This document shows positions 33,649 to 42,828 of a DNA stretch of 64,000 nt, piece after piece. A program made the position numbers and the translations under genes. Source of the stretch: Microvirga rosea (lineage in GTDB: Bacteria; Pseudomonadota; Alphaproteobacteria; Rhizobiales; Beijerinckiaceae); NCBI RefSeq assembly GCF_020595095.1, contig NZ_JAJDOP010000002.1, positions 186,001-250,000 on the forward strand, given 5' to 3'. The first letter of the stretch is position 1; every line of letters starts with the position of its first letter. The notes beneath the pieces are model-generated. The model saw only the letters and a list, made by a program, of their open reading frames with translations. It had not been told where the DNA came from and did not search any database.

Positions 33649-33700
33649 TCTCGGCAGGCCTCTGTGACGATCAGGGGGATGGCAGGGCGGGCGGGTTCCG

Positions 33701-35614
33701 TCAACCCGCCACGCTTTCCGTGCTGCGCTCTTCTTCCTCGGCCCGCTTGAGGGTTTCGCGGGCCTGATCGGCCTCGCGCTGGCGGTTCCACATGGCCGCA
33801 TAGACGCCGCCATGGGCAAGCAGGCTCGCATGGGTGCCCCGTTCGACGATGCGGCCATGGTCGAGAACGATGATCTCGTCCGCGCCGATGATCGTGGACA
33901 GGCGGTGCGCGATCACCAGGGTCGTGCGCCCGCGGCTGACCCGGTCGAGGGCATCCTGGATTTCCTTCTCGGTGAAGGAATCGAGGGCGGAGGTCGCCTC
34001 GTCGAGCACGAGGATCGGCGGGCCTTTCAGGATCGTCCGCGCGATGGCCACCCGCTGCTTCTCGCCGCCCGACAGCTTGAGGCCACGCTCGCCCACTGGC
34101 GTCTCGTAGCCTTCCGGAAGATAGCTGATGAAGCGGTCGATCTGCGCAAGGCGCGCGGCCTCCTTCACCTCCTCGGCGGCCGCGTCCCAGCGCCCGTACT
34201 GCACGTTGTAGCCGATGGTGTCGTTGAACAGCACGGTGTCCTGGGGCACCATGCCGATGACCTTCCGCAGGGATGCTTGCTGCACGTCGGCGATATTCTG
34301 GCCGTCGATGAGGATCCGTCCGCTGGTCGGCTCGTAAAAGCGGAACAGCAGGCGCGAAATGGTCGATTTGCCGGCCCCCGACGGGCCGACGATCGCCACC
34401 GTATGCCCGGCCGGAACGTCGAAGCTGACACCCTTCAGGATCGGACGCTCGGGGGTATAGGCGAAGTGCACGTCCTCGAACCGGACGATGCCTTGTCCCA
34501 CATGAAGCGGCTTCGCATCGGGGCAGTCCTCGATCTCCGGATTGCTGTCGAGAATCCGGAACATGTCGTCGATGTCGATGAGCGCCTGTTTGATCTCGCG
34601 ATACAGCATGCCCATGAAGTTGAGCGGAATGTAAAGCTGCACCAGCATGGCGTTGACGAGCACGAAACTGCCGATGGAGGCGCGCCCGGCCATGATGTCC
34701 CGCGCCGCGAGCACCATCACGACGCTCATGCCGATGGTGAAGATGATCGCCTGCCCGGCATTCAGCACGGCGAGCGACGTGTAGGTCTGCGTCGAGGCCT
34801 TTTCGAACCGCTCCATGGACTGGTCGTAGCGGATCGCCTCCCGGGCTTCGGCCCCGAAATACTTCACGGTTTCGTAGTTCAGGAGGGAATCCACGGCCTT
34901 CGTGTTGGCGTCCGTATCCGACTCGTTCATCCGCTTGCGGATGGAGATGCGCCACTGCGTCGCCTGATAGGTGTAGCCGAGGTAGATCACCACCATTACG
35001 AACACCACGGCGGAGTACAGCCAGTCGAATTCCCAGGCCAGGATCCCGAGCACCATCACGAACTCGACGATGGTGGGAATCAGCGTCAGAACCGCCAGGC
35101 GCGACAATTCCTCGATGCCGTTGCGGCCGCGCTCCAGCACGCGGGTCAGGCCGCCCGTCTTGCGCTCCAGGTGAAACCGGAGGGACAGGCGGTGCATGTG
35201 CTCGAAGGTCTGCATCGCGAGCTTGCGGACCGCATGCATGGCGACCTTCGCGAAAAGGCCGTCGCGCACCTGCGTGAGCACCGCCATGAGGATGCGGGTG
35301 AGGCCATAGATCACGGTGAGCAGAATGGGCGCGCGCCAGAGCCACGATCCGGCGGTGGCCGCGGCCTCGGCGGTCTGCTGGCCGTTGGACGACGTGACGG
35401 CCACGAGGGCATCGGTCGCCCATTTGAACGCGAAGGGCGTGACCATCGTGGCGCCCTTGGCGACCAGGAGGAGGCCGAACGCCAGGAACACGCGCATCTG
35501 GAGGTCGCGCCGGCCATGGGGCCAAAGGTAAGGCCAGAGCCGGTTGACCGTGACCATGAAGCCGGGCGTTGTTTTCGCGGCCTCGCTTGGGGAGGACGCT
35601 GTCGGGGAAGACAT
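33701..35614 (-). CDS. Atm1/ABCB7-type ABC exporter (permease-ATPase fusion)
   Basis: A 637-residue half-transporter that dimerises in the inner membrane. The six-helix domain (residues about 40-350) has the Atm1-specific [20 protein letters not shown] region, which contributes the glutathione/thiol-binding site in this family. The nucleotide-binding domain has Walker [10 protein letters not shown] (near 410), signature LSGGEKQR (near 515) and Walker [13 protein letters not shown] (near 535). Bacterial homologues export glutathione-conjugated metals or persulfides. The start is MSSPTASS at 35614. It ends 53 bp before psd. Confidence 0.95.
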   Translation of the reverse strand: MSSPTASSPSEAAKTTPGFMVTVNRLWPYLWPHGRRDLQMRVFLAFGLLLVAKGATMVTPFAFKWATDALVAVTSSNGQQTAEAAATAGSWLWRAPILLTVIYGLTRILMAVLTQVRDGLFAKVAMHAVRKLAMQTFEHMHRLSLRFHLERKTGGLTRVLERGRNGIEELSRLAVLTLIPTIVEFVMVLGILAWEFDWLYSAVVFVMVVIYLGYTYQATQWRISIRKRMNESDTDANTKAVDSLLNYETVKYFGAEAREAIRYDQSMERFEKASTQTYTSLAVLNAGQAIIFTIGMSVVMVLAARDIMAGRASIGSFVLVNAMLVQLYIPLNFMGMLYREIKQALIDIDDMFRILDSNPEIEDCPDAKPLHVGQGIVRFEDVHFAYTPERPILKGVSFDVPAGHTVAIVGPSGAGKSTISRLLFRFYEPTSGRILIDGQNIADVQQASLRKVIGMVPQDTVLFNDTIGYNVQYGRWDAAAEEVKEAARLAQIDRFISYLPEGYETPVGERGLKLSGGEKQRVAIARTILKGPPILVLDEATSALDSFTEKEIQDALDRVSRGRTTLVIAHRLSTIIGADEIIVLDHGRIVERGTHASLLAHGGVYAAMWNRQREADQARETLKRAEEEERSTESVAG

Positions 35615-35707
35615 TTTTATGAGAATCCGCTGAAACCGTCGGCCCTGCATATAAGCCATCGGCGGAGTGAATTCACCCCGCCGGGCATCACCGTGAATTA
35701 AAAGCCG

Positions 35708-37105
35708 TCAGTTCGTGCCTTTGGCCTGGTCGGAGGGCAGGACAAAGAGCTGGCCGGGATAGATCAGGTCGGGGTCGCGGATCTGCTTCTGGTTGGCGCC
35801 GTAAATCACGGTGTAGCGCATGCCCCGCCCGTAGATCCGCTGGCTGATCCGCCACAGGCTGTCGCCGCGGGAAACGATGGCCGTATTGATGTTGGGCACC
35901 ACGACCGTGTTGGCGGGAAACTGGCTGTCCGGAAGGGCGGAGGCCAATCGGTTGCCCATCCCGGGCTGCGGGACCACCACCGGGGCCGCGCCGGAATCGG
36001 AGACAGCCGGGGCACCGGACGAGGTCGCGGGTCCGGGCTTGGCGGCCAGCGGCACGGCGGGAGCCGCCGGGACGGCCTGCCCCTGAGCGATCTGCGGCGC
36101 CGCCTCGGGCGGAACGTTGAACCCGACCTCCGCCCGGGACTTCACCTGCCCGGAGACCGGATCGACATCGTCGAGGCGGACCCGGTAGTCGCCGGATCTT
36201 ACGCCGCTGGCGATGGCAAAGGAGAGCTTGCCGTCCGCCCCCGCTCCTCCCGGCGCCACGAAGGTCTCGTTGAGGTAAAGGCGCACGGTGGCGCCCGGCG
36301 CGGCTTGTCCGGAAACGTAGAGCCGGCCGGGTTCCGTCTCGACGCTCATGATCTTGATGTCCGCGCGGGGCGCCGGCTGGGCCGGGGGTGCGGCGGGAGC
36401 GGCGGTTTCAGGTGTATTCGAGGCCGTGGCCGCCTGTTTCGCGGGCTCCTGTGCCGGGGCAGCCGGTGGCGTCTCCACGGGCTTGGGTGTGGGAGGTTCC
36501 GGATTGGACAGGAGAACGGTCGGCTTGTCGGGCGCCGCCAGGGCCACGAGCGGACGGGAATTTCCGTTGATCGCCACGGTCACGCTTTCGCGCGAGCGCT
36601 GGCGGGTGCCGTCGGGGGCGATGGATTGCAGGATGATCAGGTGGGAGCCGGGCGGCAGCGGCGGAGGGGTGATCGCGAACAGCCCGGACGCGTCCGCCAC
36701 GCCCCGGGCATGGACCTGATCGTCGCTCAGGAGCTCGATCGTGGCGCCCGGCGCGGCGCGGCCCGCGATGACGCTGTCTCCGGTCGGCTCGACGCGGACG
36801 ATATCGAAGGACGGCGCGATCGGTGCCGCCGCGCCCTTTGTCTCAGGGGCGGGCTTGGCCGGCTGTGCAGGGGTCGAGGCCGGCCGGGCCGGCTCGGACG
36901 ACGGGGGTTGCGACGACGCTGCCGGCGCGGCAGCGGCCTGCTTCTGAGGCTCGACCGGCGGCTGCACGGCGGATGCCGCGGGAGACGTCTCGGCTTTTTG
37001 CGGCCCGGCACTCCAATACAACACTCCGAGGAGCGCCAGGACCACAGCAACGGCCGTTGCGCCGAGGATGGCAATCGTCCCCTTACCTTGCTTCTCGTCC
37101 GCCAT
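35708..37105 (-). CDS. membrane-anchored LysM-domain protein with Ala/Pro-rich linkers
   Basis: A 465-residue envelope protein. One N-terminal membrane helix (TIAILGATAVAVVLALLGVL) is followed by a long Ala/Pro-rich region. This is broken by two Ig-like or carbohydrate-binding-like repeats (VEPTGDSVIAGRAAPGATIE and VETEPGRLYVSGQAAPGATV). The C-terminal LysM domain (GDSLWRISQRIYGRGMRYTV, ending IYPGQLFVLP) binds peptidoglycan. I start at MADEKQGK (37105) with AAGG upstream. It stands alone, divergent from the LOG-family gene. Confidence 0.9.
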   Translation of the reverse strand: MADEKQGKGTIAILGATAVAVVLALLGVLYWSAGPQKAETSPAASAVQPPVEPQKQAAAAPAASSQPPSSEPARPASTPAQPAKPAPETKGAAAPIAPSFDIVRVEPTGDSVIAGRAAPGATIELLSDDQVHARGVADASGLFAITPPPLPPGSHLIILQSIAPDGTRQRSRESVTVAINGNSRPLVALAAPDKPTVLLSNPEPPTPKPVETPPAAPAQEPAKQAATASNTPETAAPAAPPAQPAPRADIKIMSVETEPGRLYVSGQAAPGATVRLYLNETFVAPGGAGADGKLSFAIASGVRSGDYRVRLDDVDPVSGQVKSRAEVGFNVPPEAAPQIAQGQAVPAAPAVPLAAKPGPATSSGAPAVSDSGAAPVVVPQPGMGNRLASALPDSQFPANTVVVPNINTAIVSRGDSLWRISQRIYGRGMRYTVIYGANQKQIRDPDLIYPGQLFVLPSDQAKGTN

Positions 37106-37234
37106 GACGCCTTTTCTCGTTTCGGCACTTTCCTGCATTAAAGCTGTTTATCTTTCAAAAGGCTACGGCCATAAGGAATATCCATCGTGCCATACGACTC
37201 ACCGGGGGCTAGCCCCCTTTTTCCTGACATTCCA

Positions 37235-37834
37235 ATGCCTGTGATCAAATCCATTTGCGTGTATTGCGGCTCCGGTTTCGGAGATGACCCTGTTTTCGCT
37301 CAAAATGCGGCGGCTTTGGGCCGCGCAATGGCCGAGCGCGGCATCAACCTGGTTTATGGCGGCGGCAATGTGGGCCTCATGGGAACCGTTGCCCAATCGG
37401 TGCTCGATCACGGGGGCTATGTCACCGGCATCATCCCGGACTTTCTGAAAGCCCGCGAAAAGCTCCTCGAGGATGTCCAGGAAACGATCACCGTTCCGGA
37501 CATGCACACCCGCAAGCAGCTGATGTTCGAAAAGGCCGATGCGTTCGTTGCCCTTCCGGGCGGGATCGGCACGCTCGAGGAGCTTGTGGAGCAGATGACC
37601 TGGGCCCAGCTCGGCCGTCACACCAAGCCGATCCTGATGCTCAACATCAAGGGCTTCTGGAAACCGCTTCTCAGCCTTCTGGCCCACATGCGCAACGAAG
37701 GCTTCATCCGCCCGGGCCTGGAGCTCAGCTATCTTGTCGCCGAGCAGGTCGGGGACGTGATTCCTATGCTCGAAGCCTCCGCCCGCCGGGTGGGGCTCAG
37801 GGCCGACGAGGGCATGATCGAGCAGCAGTTCTGA
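37235..37834 (+). CDS. LOG-family (TIGR00730) Rossmann-fold protein, nucleotide phosphoribohydrolase-like
   Basis: A 199-residue protein of the Lonely Guy family, whose members release the base from cytokinin riboside 5'-monophosphates or act on AMP. YGGGNVGLMGTVA is the first nucleotide-binding motif, and PGGIGTLEELVEQMTWAQLG contains the signature PGGxGTxxE. The start at 37235 (MPVIKSICVYCGSG) is chosen because family members begin there; a GTG at 37187 is possible. It is convergent with the DUF2865 gene. Confidence 0.93.
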   Translation: MPVIKSICVYCGSGFGDDPVFAQNAAALGRAMAERGINLVYGGGNVGLMGTVAQSVLDHGGYVTGIIPDFLKAREKLLEDVQETITVPDMHTRKQLMFEKADAFVALPGGIGTLEELVEQMTWAQLGRHTKPILMLNIKGFWKPLLSLLAHMRNEGFIRPGLELSYLVAEQVGDVIPMLEASARRVGLRADEGMIEQQF

Positions 37835-37840
37835 CCTCTC

Positions 37841-37865
37841 GGCGGCCTTCGTCCGAAAGGCCGCC
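37841..37865. terminator. intergenic hairpin between convergent genes
   Basis: The nine-base stem GGCGGCCTT/AAGGCCGCC with a 7-base loop lies just past the LOG-family stop and 30 bp from the convergent DUF2865 stop. There is no long T-run, so efficiency as a terminator is uncertain. Confidence 0.4.
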
Positions 37866-37894
37866 GGCTCGATCGGGCTTCTGAGGCAAAAACC

Positions 37895-39019
37895 TCAGTT
37901 CGCGTTCGGAACGGGGATGAGCTCGGGAGCGATCACGCGGACCGACTGCTTCTTGCCGTCGACGAGAACCGCGTCACGCTTCGCACCTTCAGCCTGGCCG
38001 ATCACGCGACTGGTCTCGATCGCCTTCGGACCGATGCCGGACGATTCCTTGCTCGCCGTCGGGGCGGCCGCAGCGGTTTCGGCGGCGGCCTTGGCCTCTT
38101 CGTCGGTCTTCTTCTCAACCGCCTTGCGTGCCTGAACCACCTTCGGCCGTGACATCTCCTCGGCCTTCTCGGCCGTCACGATGATGTCGCCCTTGCGTTG
38201 CTCCAGCATGCCCTCGGCCCGCCGCAGGACCACCGCCCAGCGCTCGTCGTCCCGCTTGCAGGCCACGGCCGGATCGAACGCCTTGCGGAATTTGAAGGCA
38301 TTCGGGAGCGAGGCATAGGGCCGGCTGCCCGATACCGAGACGGCATGATTCAGGCCGTCGTCGCCCCCCGGATAGGCGAAAGCGAGGGTTTCCGTCTCAG
38401 GACAGAGGGCTTGGCACATCTCGTTGGCCCCTTCCCGCCCGCCCGGCGAAACGCTCAAGGGGAAGAAGGAACCGTCGCCGGTCCGGACGCAGATGAGCTT
38501 GCGTCCGCCATAGGCCTGCTGCTCCTCCGTGATGATCGGCTGCCCTTGCGGCATGATCTCGGACGGCTGCGGCTGCTGGCCGCGGGGCGGACCGAACAGG
38601 GTCTCGAAGAAGCCACGCGGCTGGTCCACGGCGCAGCTCTGCTGAACGGCGGCCATGAGCTGGCGGCGGCGGAACTCGAAATCCCCCGAATCGTAGCCCT
38701 GCGCGGACAGCCGGGCGAAGTTCGCCTCCATCTGACGGATACGCTGGGCAATGGCGCCGCACTCCGCGGGCGGCGGACCCGCCAGGAAGCCGAGCGGCCC
38801 GCGATCGCAGCCGATGGACCGGTAATATCCGGTGAGCCGCCCGATCTCGACGCGCATATTCTCCGCCTCGCCCGAGGCAGCCCGCCCGCCGGTCCGTTCC
38901 AGCGCCGCCAATTGCGCCCGGAAGCGCTGGCACTCGGCCGATTGTGCCAATGCGGTGCCGCCGATGGCCAAAAAGGCCGCAACGGCGACGAAGGATCGAA
39001 GAAAAGATGTCTTTGCCAT
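37895..39019 (-). CDS. DUF2865 family secreted protein
   Basis: A 374-residue exported protein with signal peptide (SFLRSFVAVAAFLAIGG, cleavage after ALAQ). It has a Cys-containing coiled-coil-like N-terminal half (SAECQRFRAQLAALERTGGR, then CGAIAQRIRQMEANFARLSA). The DUF2865 core follows (CVRTGDGSFFPLSVSPGG, CPETETLAFAYPGGDDGLNH). The tail is Lys/Ala/Glu-rich. The start is the ATG at 39019. Function unknown; it is a Hyphomicrobiales-specific envelope family. Confidence 0.9.
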   Translation of the reverse strand: MAKTSFLRSFVAVAAFLAIGGTALAQSAECQRFRAQLAALERTGGRAASGEAENMRVEIGRLTGYYRSIGCDRGPLGFLAGPPPAECGAIAQRIRQMEANFARLSAQGYDSGDFEFRRRQLMAAVQQSCAVDQPRGFFETLFGPPRGQQPQPSEIMPQGQPIITEEQQAYGGRKLICVRTGDGSFFPLSVSPGGREGANEMCQALCPETETLAFAYPGGDDGLNHAVSVSGSRPYASLPNAFKFRKAFDPAVACKRDDERWAVVLRRAEGMLEQRKGDIIVTAEKAEEMSRPKVVQARKAVEKKTDEEAKAAAETAAAAPTASKESSGIGPKAIETSRVIGQAEGAKRDAVLVDGKKQSVRVIAPELIPVPNAN

Positions 39020-39191
39020 TATGAGCGTCGCGAAACCGAATGCGTTCAAGCCGTCCCCTGCCCTCGATTGCGGGTCAAATGACGTCGCGAAAGGGGCCTC
39101 AATGTGATCGGCGTCTTGCCAGCCGTGGGGAAAAGGACTTCATTCCCTCGAGGTCGGCAGAATCCTCTCACATCAAGATCTGGGCAACAGC

Positions 39192-39572
39192 ATGTACTCT
39201 CATACGACGGTCGGGGCAAATGACCTTGCTCGGGCGAAGGACTTCTACGATGCGGTCCTGGCTCCCTTGAGCCTTACGGTGCGCTTTTCCGATGCCGACA
39301 TGGTAGGTTATGGAACGGGCGGCCACCCGCTCTTCCTGATCGTCCGGCCCTTCGACGGCGGAACCCCGTCTCCCGGCAACGGCACCATGATCGCTTTCGC
39401 GGCCTCCAGACGTTCGCAGGTCGATTCCTGCCATGCCGCGGCCCTCGCGAACGGCGGGACGGACGAAGGAGCGCCCGGTCTGCGCCCGCACTACCACCAG
39501 CACTATTACGGCGCCTATTTCCGCGATCTGGACGGCAACAAGATCTGCGTTTGCAGCCATGACCCGGAATGA
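39192..39572 (+). CDS. VOC-superfamily (glyoxalase/bleomycin-resistance-like) protein
   Basis: A 126-residue single VOC domain with metal-ligand-type positions: His in MYSHTTVGANDLARAKDFYD at the start and the C-terminal YGAYFRDLDGNKICVC. The family includes isomerases, dioxygenases and drug-binding proteins. The Cys-rich end (KICVCSHD) is typical of the lactoylglutathione-lyase-like group common in Rhizobiales. Substrate not determinable. No operon partner. Confidence 0.9.
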   Translation: MYSHTTVGANDLARAKDFYDAVLAPLSLTVRFSDADMVGYGTGGHPLFLIVRPFDGGTPSPGNGTMIAFAASRRSQVDSCHAAALANGGTDEGAPGLRPHYHQHYYGAYFRDLDGNKICVCSHDPE

Positions 39573-39647
39573 ACCCTCGCGAAAAGCCCCGAGGCTTCCC
39601 ACATAAAAGCTTGACCTTGTCGGATCGTCCTTGAGGAGAGAACCGTA

Positions 39648-40154
39648 ATGCTCGCCCGCCTTGTCCTGGCCGCCGCCCTCGCCCTGGGAGCCGTTTCCGG
39701 CGCCGCCGCGCAGGATCCCGATGTGATCTTCAAGAAGTCGACGGTCTGGAGAGCGCTGACGCCCAACGACAAGCTCGCGGTCTACGGCCTCGACGATCCG
39801 GATATCGAGGGCATCGCCTGCCACTATACGACCCCCGAGAGAGGCGGCATCTCCGGCACCTTCGGGGTCGCGGAGGAGGTTTCGGACATTTCCCTGTCCT
39901 GCCGCCAGGTCGGCCCCGTGAAGTTCAAGAAGAAATTTTCGCAGGGCGACGTGGTATTCAGCGAGCGCCGTTCGCTGATCTTCAAGCGCATGCACATCGT
40001 CAGAGGCTGCGACGCCAAGCGCAACACCCTCGTCTACATGGTGTATTCCGACCGTCCGATCGAAGGCTCACCCAAGAACTCGACGTCGAGCGTCCCTCTC
40101 ATGCCTTGGGGCACCGAAATGCCGCCGCGATGCGGCGAGTGGCTGAACGGCTGA
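39648..40154 (+). CDS. creA: CreA-family periplasmic protein
   Basis: A 168-residue exported protein with signal peptide ending GAVSGAAAQ. Family blocks are visible: LAVYGLDDPDIEGIACHYTT, SDISLSCRQVGPV, VVFSERRSLIFKRMHIVRGC and a C-terminal GTEMPPRCGEW. Two Cys pairs could form disulfides. The function of CreA is unknown. GGAGAG lies upstream of the ATG. Confidence 0.93.
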   Translation: MLARLVLAAALALGAVSGAAAQDPDVIFKKSTVWRALTPNDKLAVYGLDDPDIEGIACHYTTPERGGISGTFGVAEEVSDISLSCRQVGPVKFKKKFSQGDVVFSERRSLIFKRMHIVRGCDAKRNTLVYMVYSDRPIEGSPKNSTSSVPLMPWGTEMPPRCGEWLNG

Positions 40155-40232
40155 GGAAAGCCCTTCCCGGTCGATCCGTCCCGAGCGGGGCTTCTGCGAC
40201 CCTTCGGGAGCCAGAACCCTAGGCCGAACGGC

Positions 40233-40562
40233 TCAGTTCGCGCAGGTGATGGCGACGGGCAGCAGTTCCTTCGACTCCACCGCGACCTTCTGGATGGCCC
40301 CGGTCACTTCCTCGGGGCTGGTCTGGTGAAACGAGATGGCGCGAGCGTAGCCTTGGGCTTCGCACCAGGTGTTGGCGACCGCCTGGCCGCAGGTATGGCC
40401 CGAAACGAGACACTCGGCGACCCCGTAGCCGTCGGCGGCGGGGACGATGAAGGTCGCTTCGGTGGATGAGGCCTGGGTGTTGTTGGGGAGCAGCGTCAGC
40501 GACGTCGTCGCCGCCACGAACATAACAGTACCCAACCCGAGCATGGCATATGCACGGCGCAT
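40233..40562 (-). CDS. small exported hypothetical protein
   Basis: A 109-residue protein from ATG 40562 (GAGG five bases upstream). The N-terminal hydrophobic helix (AYAMLGLGTVMFVAATTSLT) is a signal peptide or anchor. The mature part has four Cys (AECLVSGHTCGQAVANTWC and the terminal ITCAN), consistent with disulfides in the periplasm. Similar short Cys proteins occur in Methylobacteriaceae, with no known role. Confidence 0.75.
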   Translation of the reverse strand: MRRAYAMLGLGTVMFVAATTSLTLLPNNTQASSTEATFIVPAADGYGVAECLVSGHTCGQAVANTWCEAQGYARAISFHQTSPEEVTGAIQKVAVESKELLPVAITCAN

Positions 40563-40852
40563 GTAGACCTCACTACTTGAAACTCGTGATCGATTGTCAC
40601 GAAGGGACATGAATAATCCGCTAACGCGGCCCTCTCATGCGGGTTTCTTGCGGGATTGCAAATAATTTCTGCTTATCGACACGGAACCTTGACGAGATCG
40701 GGCGAAAAAGGCATTGGTTGTGACATGAAAACGGCAGCGATCCTCATTTCCGGGATTATTTGCAGCTAGCGCACTCGCTGGCTGGAGCCGTCTCGTTCTC
40801 ATTCCAAGATCGAAACCATTCTCCGGCCCGCGGCCTGAAGGGGTATGGTTTC

Positions 40853-42319
40853 ATGGCGTCGAAGGTTCGGCTCTACAACACGTTGACCCGGTCGAAGGAC
40901 GAGTTCGTCCCGATCGACGAGAGGAACGTGCGCCTCTACGTCTGCGGACCGACCGTTTACGACTATGCCCATATCGGCAACGCGCGCCCGATCATCGTTT
41001 TCGATCTCCTCTTCCGTTTGCTGAGACATGTGTACGGCACGGGCGCGGTCACGTACGTGCGCAATATCACCGATGTGGACGACAAGATTAATGCGCGCGC
41101 GGTCCGCGATTACCCGGACCTGCCCCATAACGAGGCGATCCGGGTCGTCACGCGCAAGACCGAGGAACAATTCCATGCGGACATCCGTGCGCTCGGCGTT
41201 CTGATGCCCGATCAGGTGAACGAGCCCGGCCAGCCGCCGCGCTTCGTCGAACCGCGCGCGACCGAGCATATCGACGAAATGCGGATGATCATCGAGCGCC
41301 TCATCGCGCGCGGGGCCGCCTATGTGGCGGAGGAGCATGTGCTCTTCAGCGTCGCAGGCATGCAGAAGCTTCCGAACGTTCCGCAATACGGCGCCTTTTC
41401 CAAGCGCTCCCTCGACGAGCTCCTGTCCGGGGCCCGGGTCGACGTGGCGCCCTACAAGCGCGATCCCATGGACTTCGTCCTGTGGAAGCCCTCGGGGCCG
41501 GAGGATCCGGCCTGGCCCTCCCCCGCGGGCATCGCGACGCCGGGGCGCCCCGGCTGGCATATCGAGTGCTCCGCCATGGCCTGGCGTCACCTGGTCAAGG
41601 CGTTCGAGACCCGGCTGACCTGCGCCGATCCTGCGGAGCGGGAAACCTTCGACATTCATGGCGGCGGCATCGATCTCGTGTTTCCGCATCATGAGAACGA
41701 GATCGCGCAGAGTTGCTGCGCCTTCGATATGCCGCGCATGGCGAATGTGTGGATGCACAACGGCTTCCTGCAGGTGGAAAGCGAGAAGATGTCCAAGTCG
41801 CTGGGCAACTTCTTCACCATCGAGGAACTGCTCCGCGATTGGCCCGGCGAAGTGCTGCGTTTCAATATGCTGCGCACCCATTACCGCCAGCCGATCGATT
41901 GGACGGTGCGGGGACTGGAAGAAAGCGAAAGGACGCTCGACCGATGGTATGGCTTGGCGGCGGGCGCCGATGCGGCCTTCTCCGAAGCCGTTCTCGATGC
42001 GCTGACCGACGACCTCAATTCGCCCCGGATGATCGCGGAGCTCCATGCCCTCGACGGCCGAGGCGCTCACGAGGAGCTCTCGGCCAACCTTCGGGCCCTG
42101 GGCTTTCTGTCGGACAGCGTTGAAACGTGGAAAGCGCGCCGGCAGGCCTCGCTCTCTGTCGATCCTGCCGCCGTCGAAGCGCTCATCGCCGCCCGCAAGG
42201 AAGCCCGGGCTGCGAAGAACTGGCCCGAGTCCGACCGCATCCGCGACGAGCTTGCCGCCCTGAACGTGGTGGTGAAGGACAACAAGGACGGCACGACCAC
42301 CTGGGAGGTTGCACGCTGA
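40853..42319 (+). CDS. cysS: cysteinyl-tRNA synthetase
   Basis: A 488-residue class I aminoacyl-tRNA synthetase charging tRNA-Cys. HIGH-type motif YAHIGNARP, zinc-site cysteines in [10 protein letters not shown] and HIECSAMAW with HHENEIAQS, and KMSKS in [10 protein letters not shown] are all visible. I start at [11 protein letters not shown] (40853), the family's usual start. Its stop overlaps the start of a GNAT gene (TGATG), and cimA follows, making a three-gene operon. Confidence 0.98.
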   Translation: MASKVRLYNTLTRSKDEFVPIDERNVRLYVCGPTVYDYAHIGNARPIIVFDLLFRLLRHVYGTGAVTYVRNITDVDDKINARAVRDYPDLPHNEAIRVVTRKTEEQFHADIRALGVLMPDQVNEPGQPPRFVEPRATEHIDEMRMIIERLIARGAAYVAEEHVLFSVAGMQKLPNVPQYGAFSKRSLDELLSGARVDVAPYKRDPMDFVLWKPSGPEDPAWPSPAGIATPGRPGWHIECSAMAWRHLVKAFETRLTCADPAERETFDIHGGGIDLVFPHHENEIAQSCCAFDMPRMANVWMHNGFLQVESEKMSKSLGNFFTIEELLRDWPGEVLRFNMLRTHYRQPIDWTVRGLEESERTLDRWYGLAAGADAAFSEAVLDALTDDLNSPRMIAELHALDGRGAHEELSANLRALGFLSDSVETWKARRQASLSVDPAAVEALIAARKEARAAKNWPESDRIRDELAALNVVVKDNKDGTTTWEVAR

Positions 42320-42828
42320 TGGGACAATCCATGCCAAAACCCGGTCTGCGGCCCTTCCTGCCGTCCGACGTATCGACGCTCGCCGAAATTCTTCAGGCGA
42401 GCGTCGAAGAACTGACGGGCGAGGATTACAGCGAAAGCCAGCAGGAGGCGTGGGCCGCCGTGGCGGAGGAGGAGGAATTCGCCGAGCTCCTCGCCAAGAG
42501 CCTCACCCTCGTGGCCCTCGTGGAAGGTTCGCCCGTCGGCTTCATCACCCTCGAGAACAATGAGCAGATCGCCCTGTTCTATGTTCATCCGGCCGTTGCC
42601 GGACAGGGTGTCGGCACGATGCTCTACGGTGCGGTGGAAAAGCTCGCAGCGGCGCGCGGCGCCACGCGTCTCGTGGCGGATGCGAGCGACAATGCACGAC
42701 CCTTCTTCGAGAAGCACGGTTTCCAGGCACAGCGCCGCAACACGGTGACCCTCGGGGACGAGTGGCTCGGCAACACCACCATGGAAAAACGCCTTACGCC
42801 ACCCGAGGACAGGACTTTCGCATCATGA
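42319..42828 (+). CDS. GNAT-family N-acetyltransferase
   Basis: A 169-residue acetyltransferase. The acetyl-CoA-binding loop is YVHPAVAGQGVGTMLYGAVE, and the C-terminal FFEKHGFQAQRRNTV is typical of the PhnO/ElaA-like acetyltransferases. The start ATG overlaps the cysS stop and its own stop overlaps the cimA start (ATGA), so all three are translationally coupled. The substrate is unknown. Confidence 0.92.
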   Translation: MGQSMPKPGLRPFLPSDVSTLAEILQASVEELTGEDYSESQQEAWAAVAEEEEFAELLAKSLTLVALVEGSPVGFITLENNEQIALFYVHPAVAGQGVGTMLYGAVEKLAAARGATRLVADASDNARPFFEKHGFQAQRRNTVTLGDEWLGNTTMEKRLTPPEDRTFAS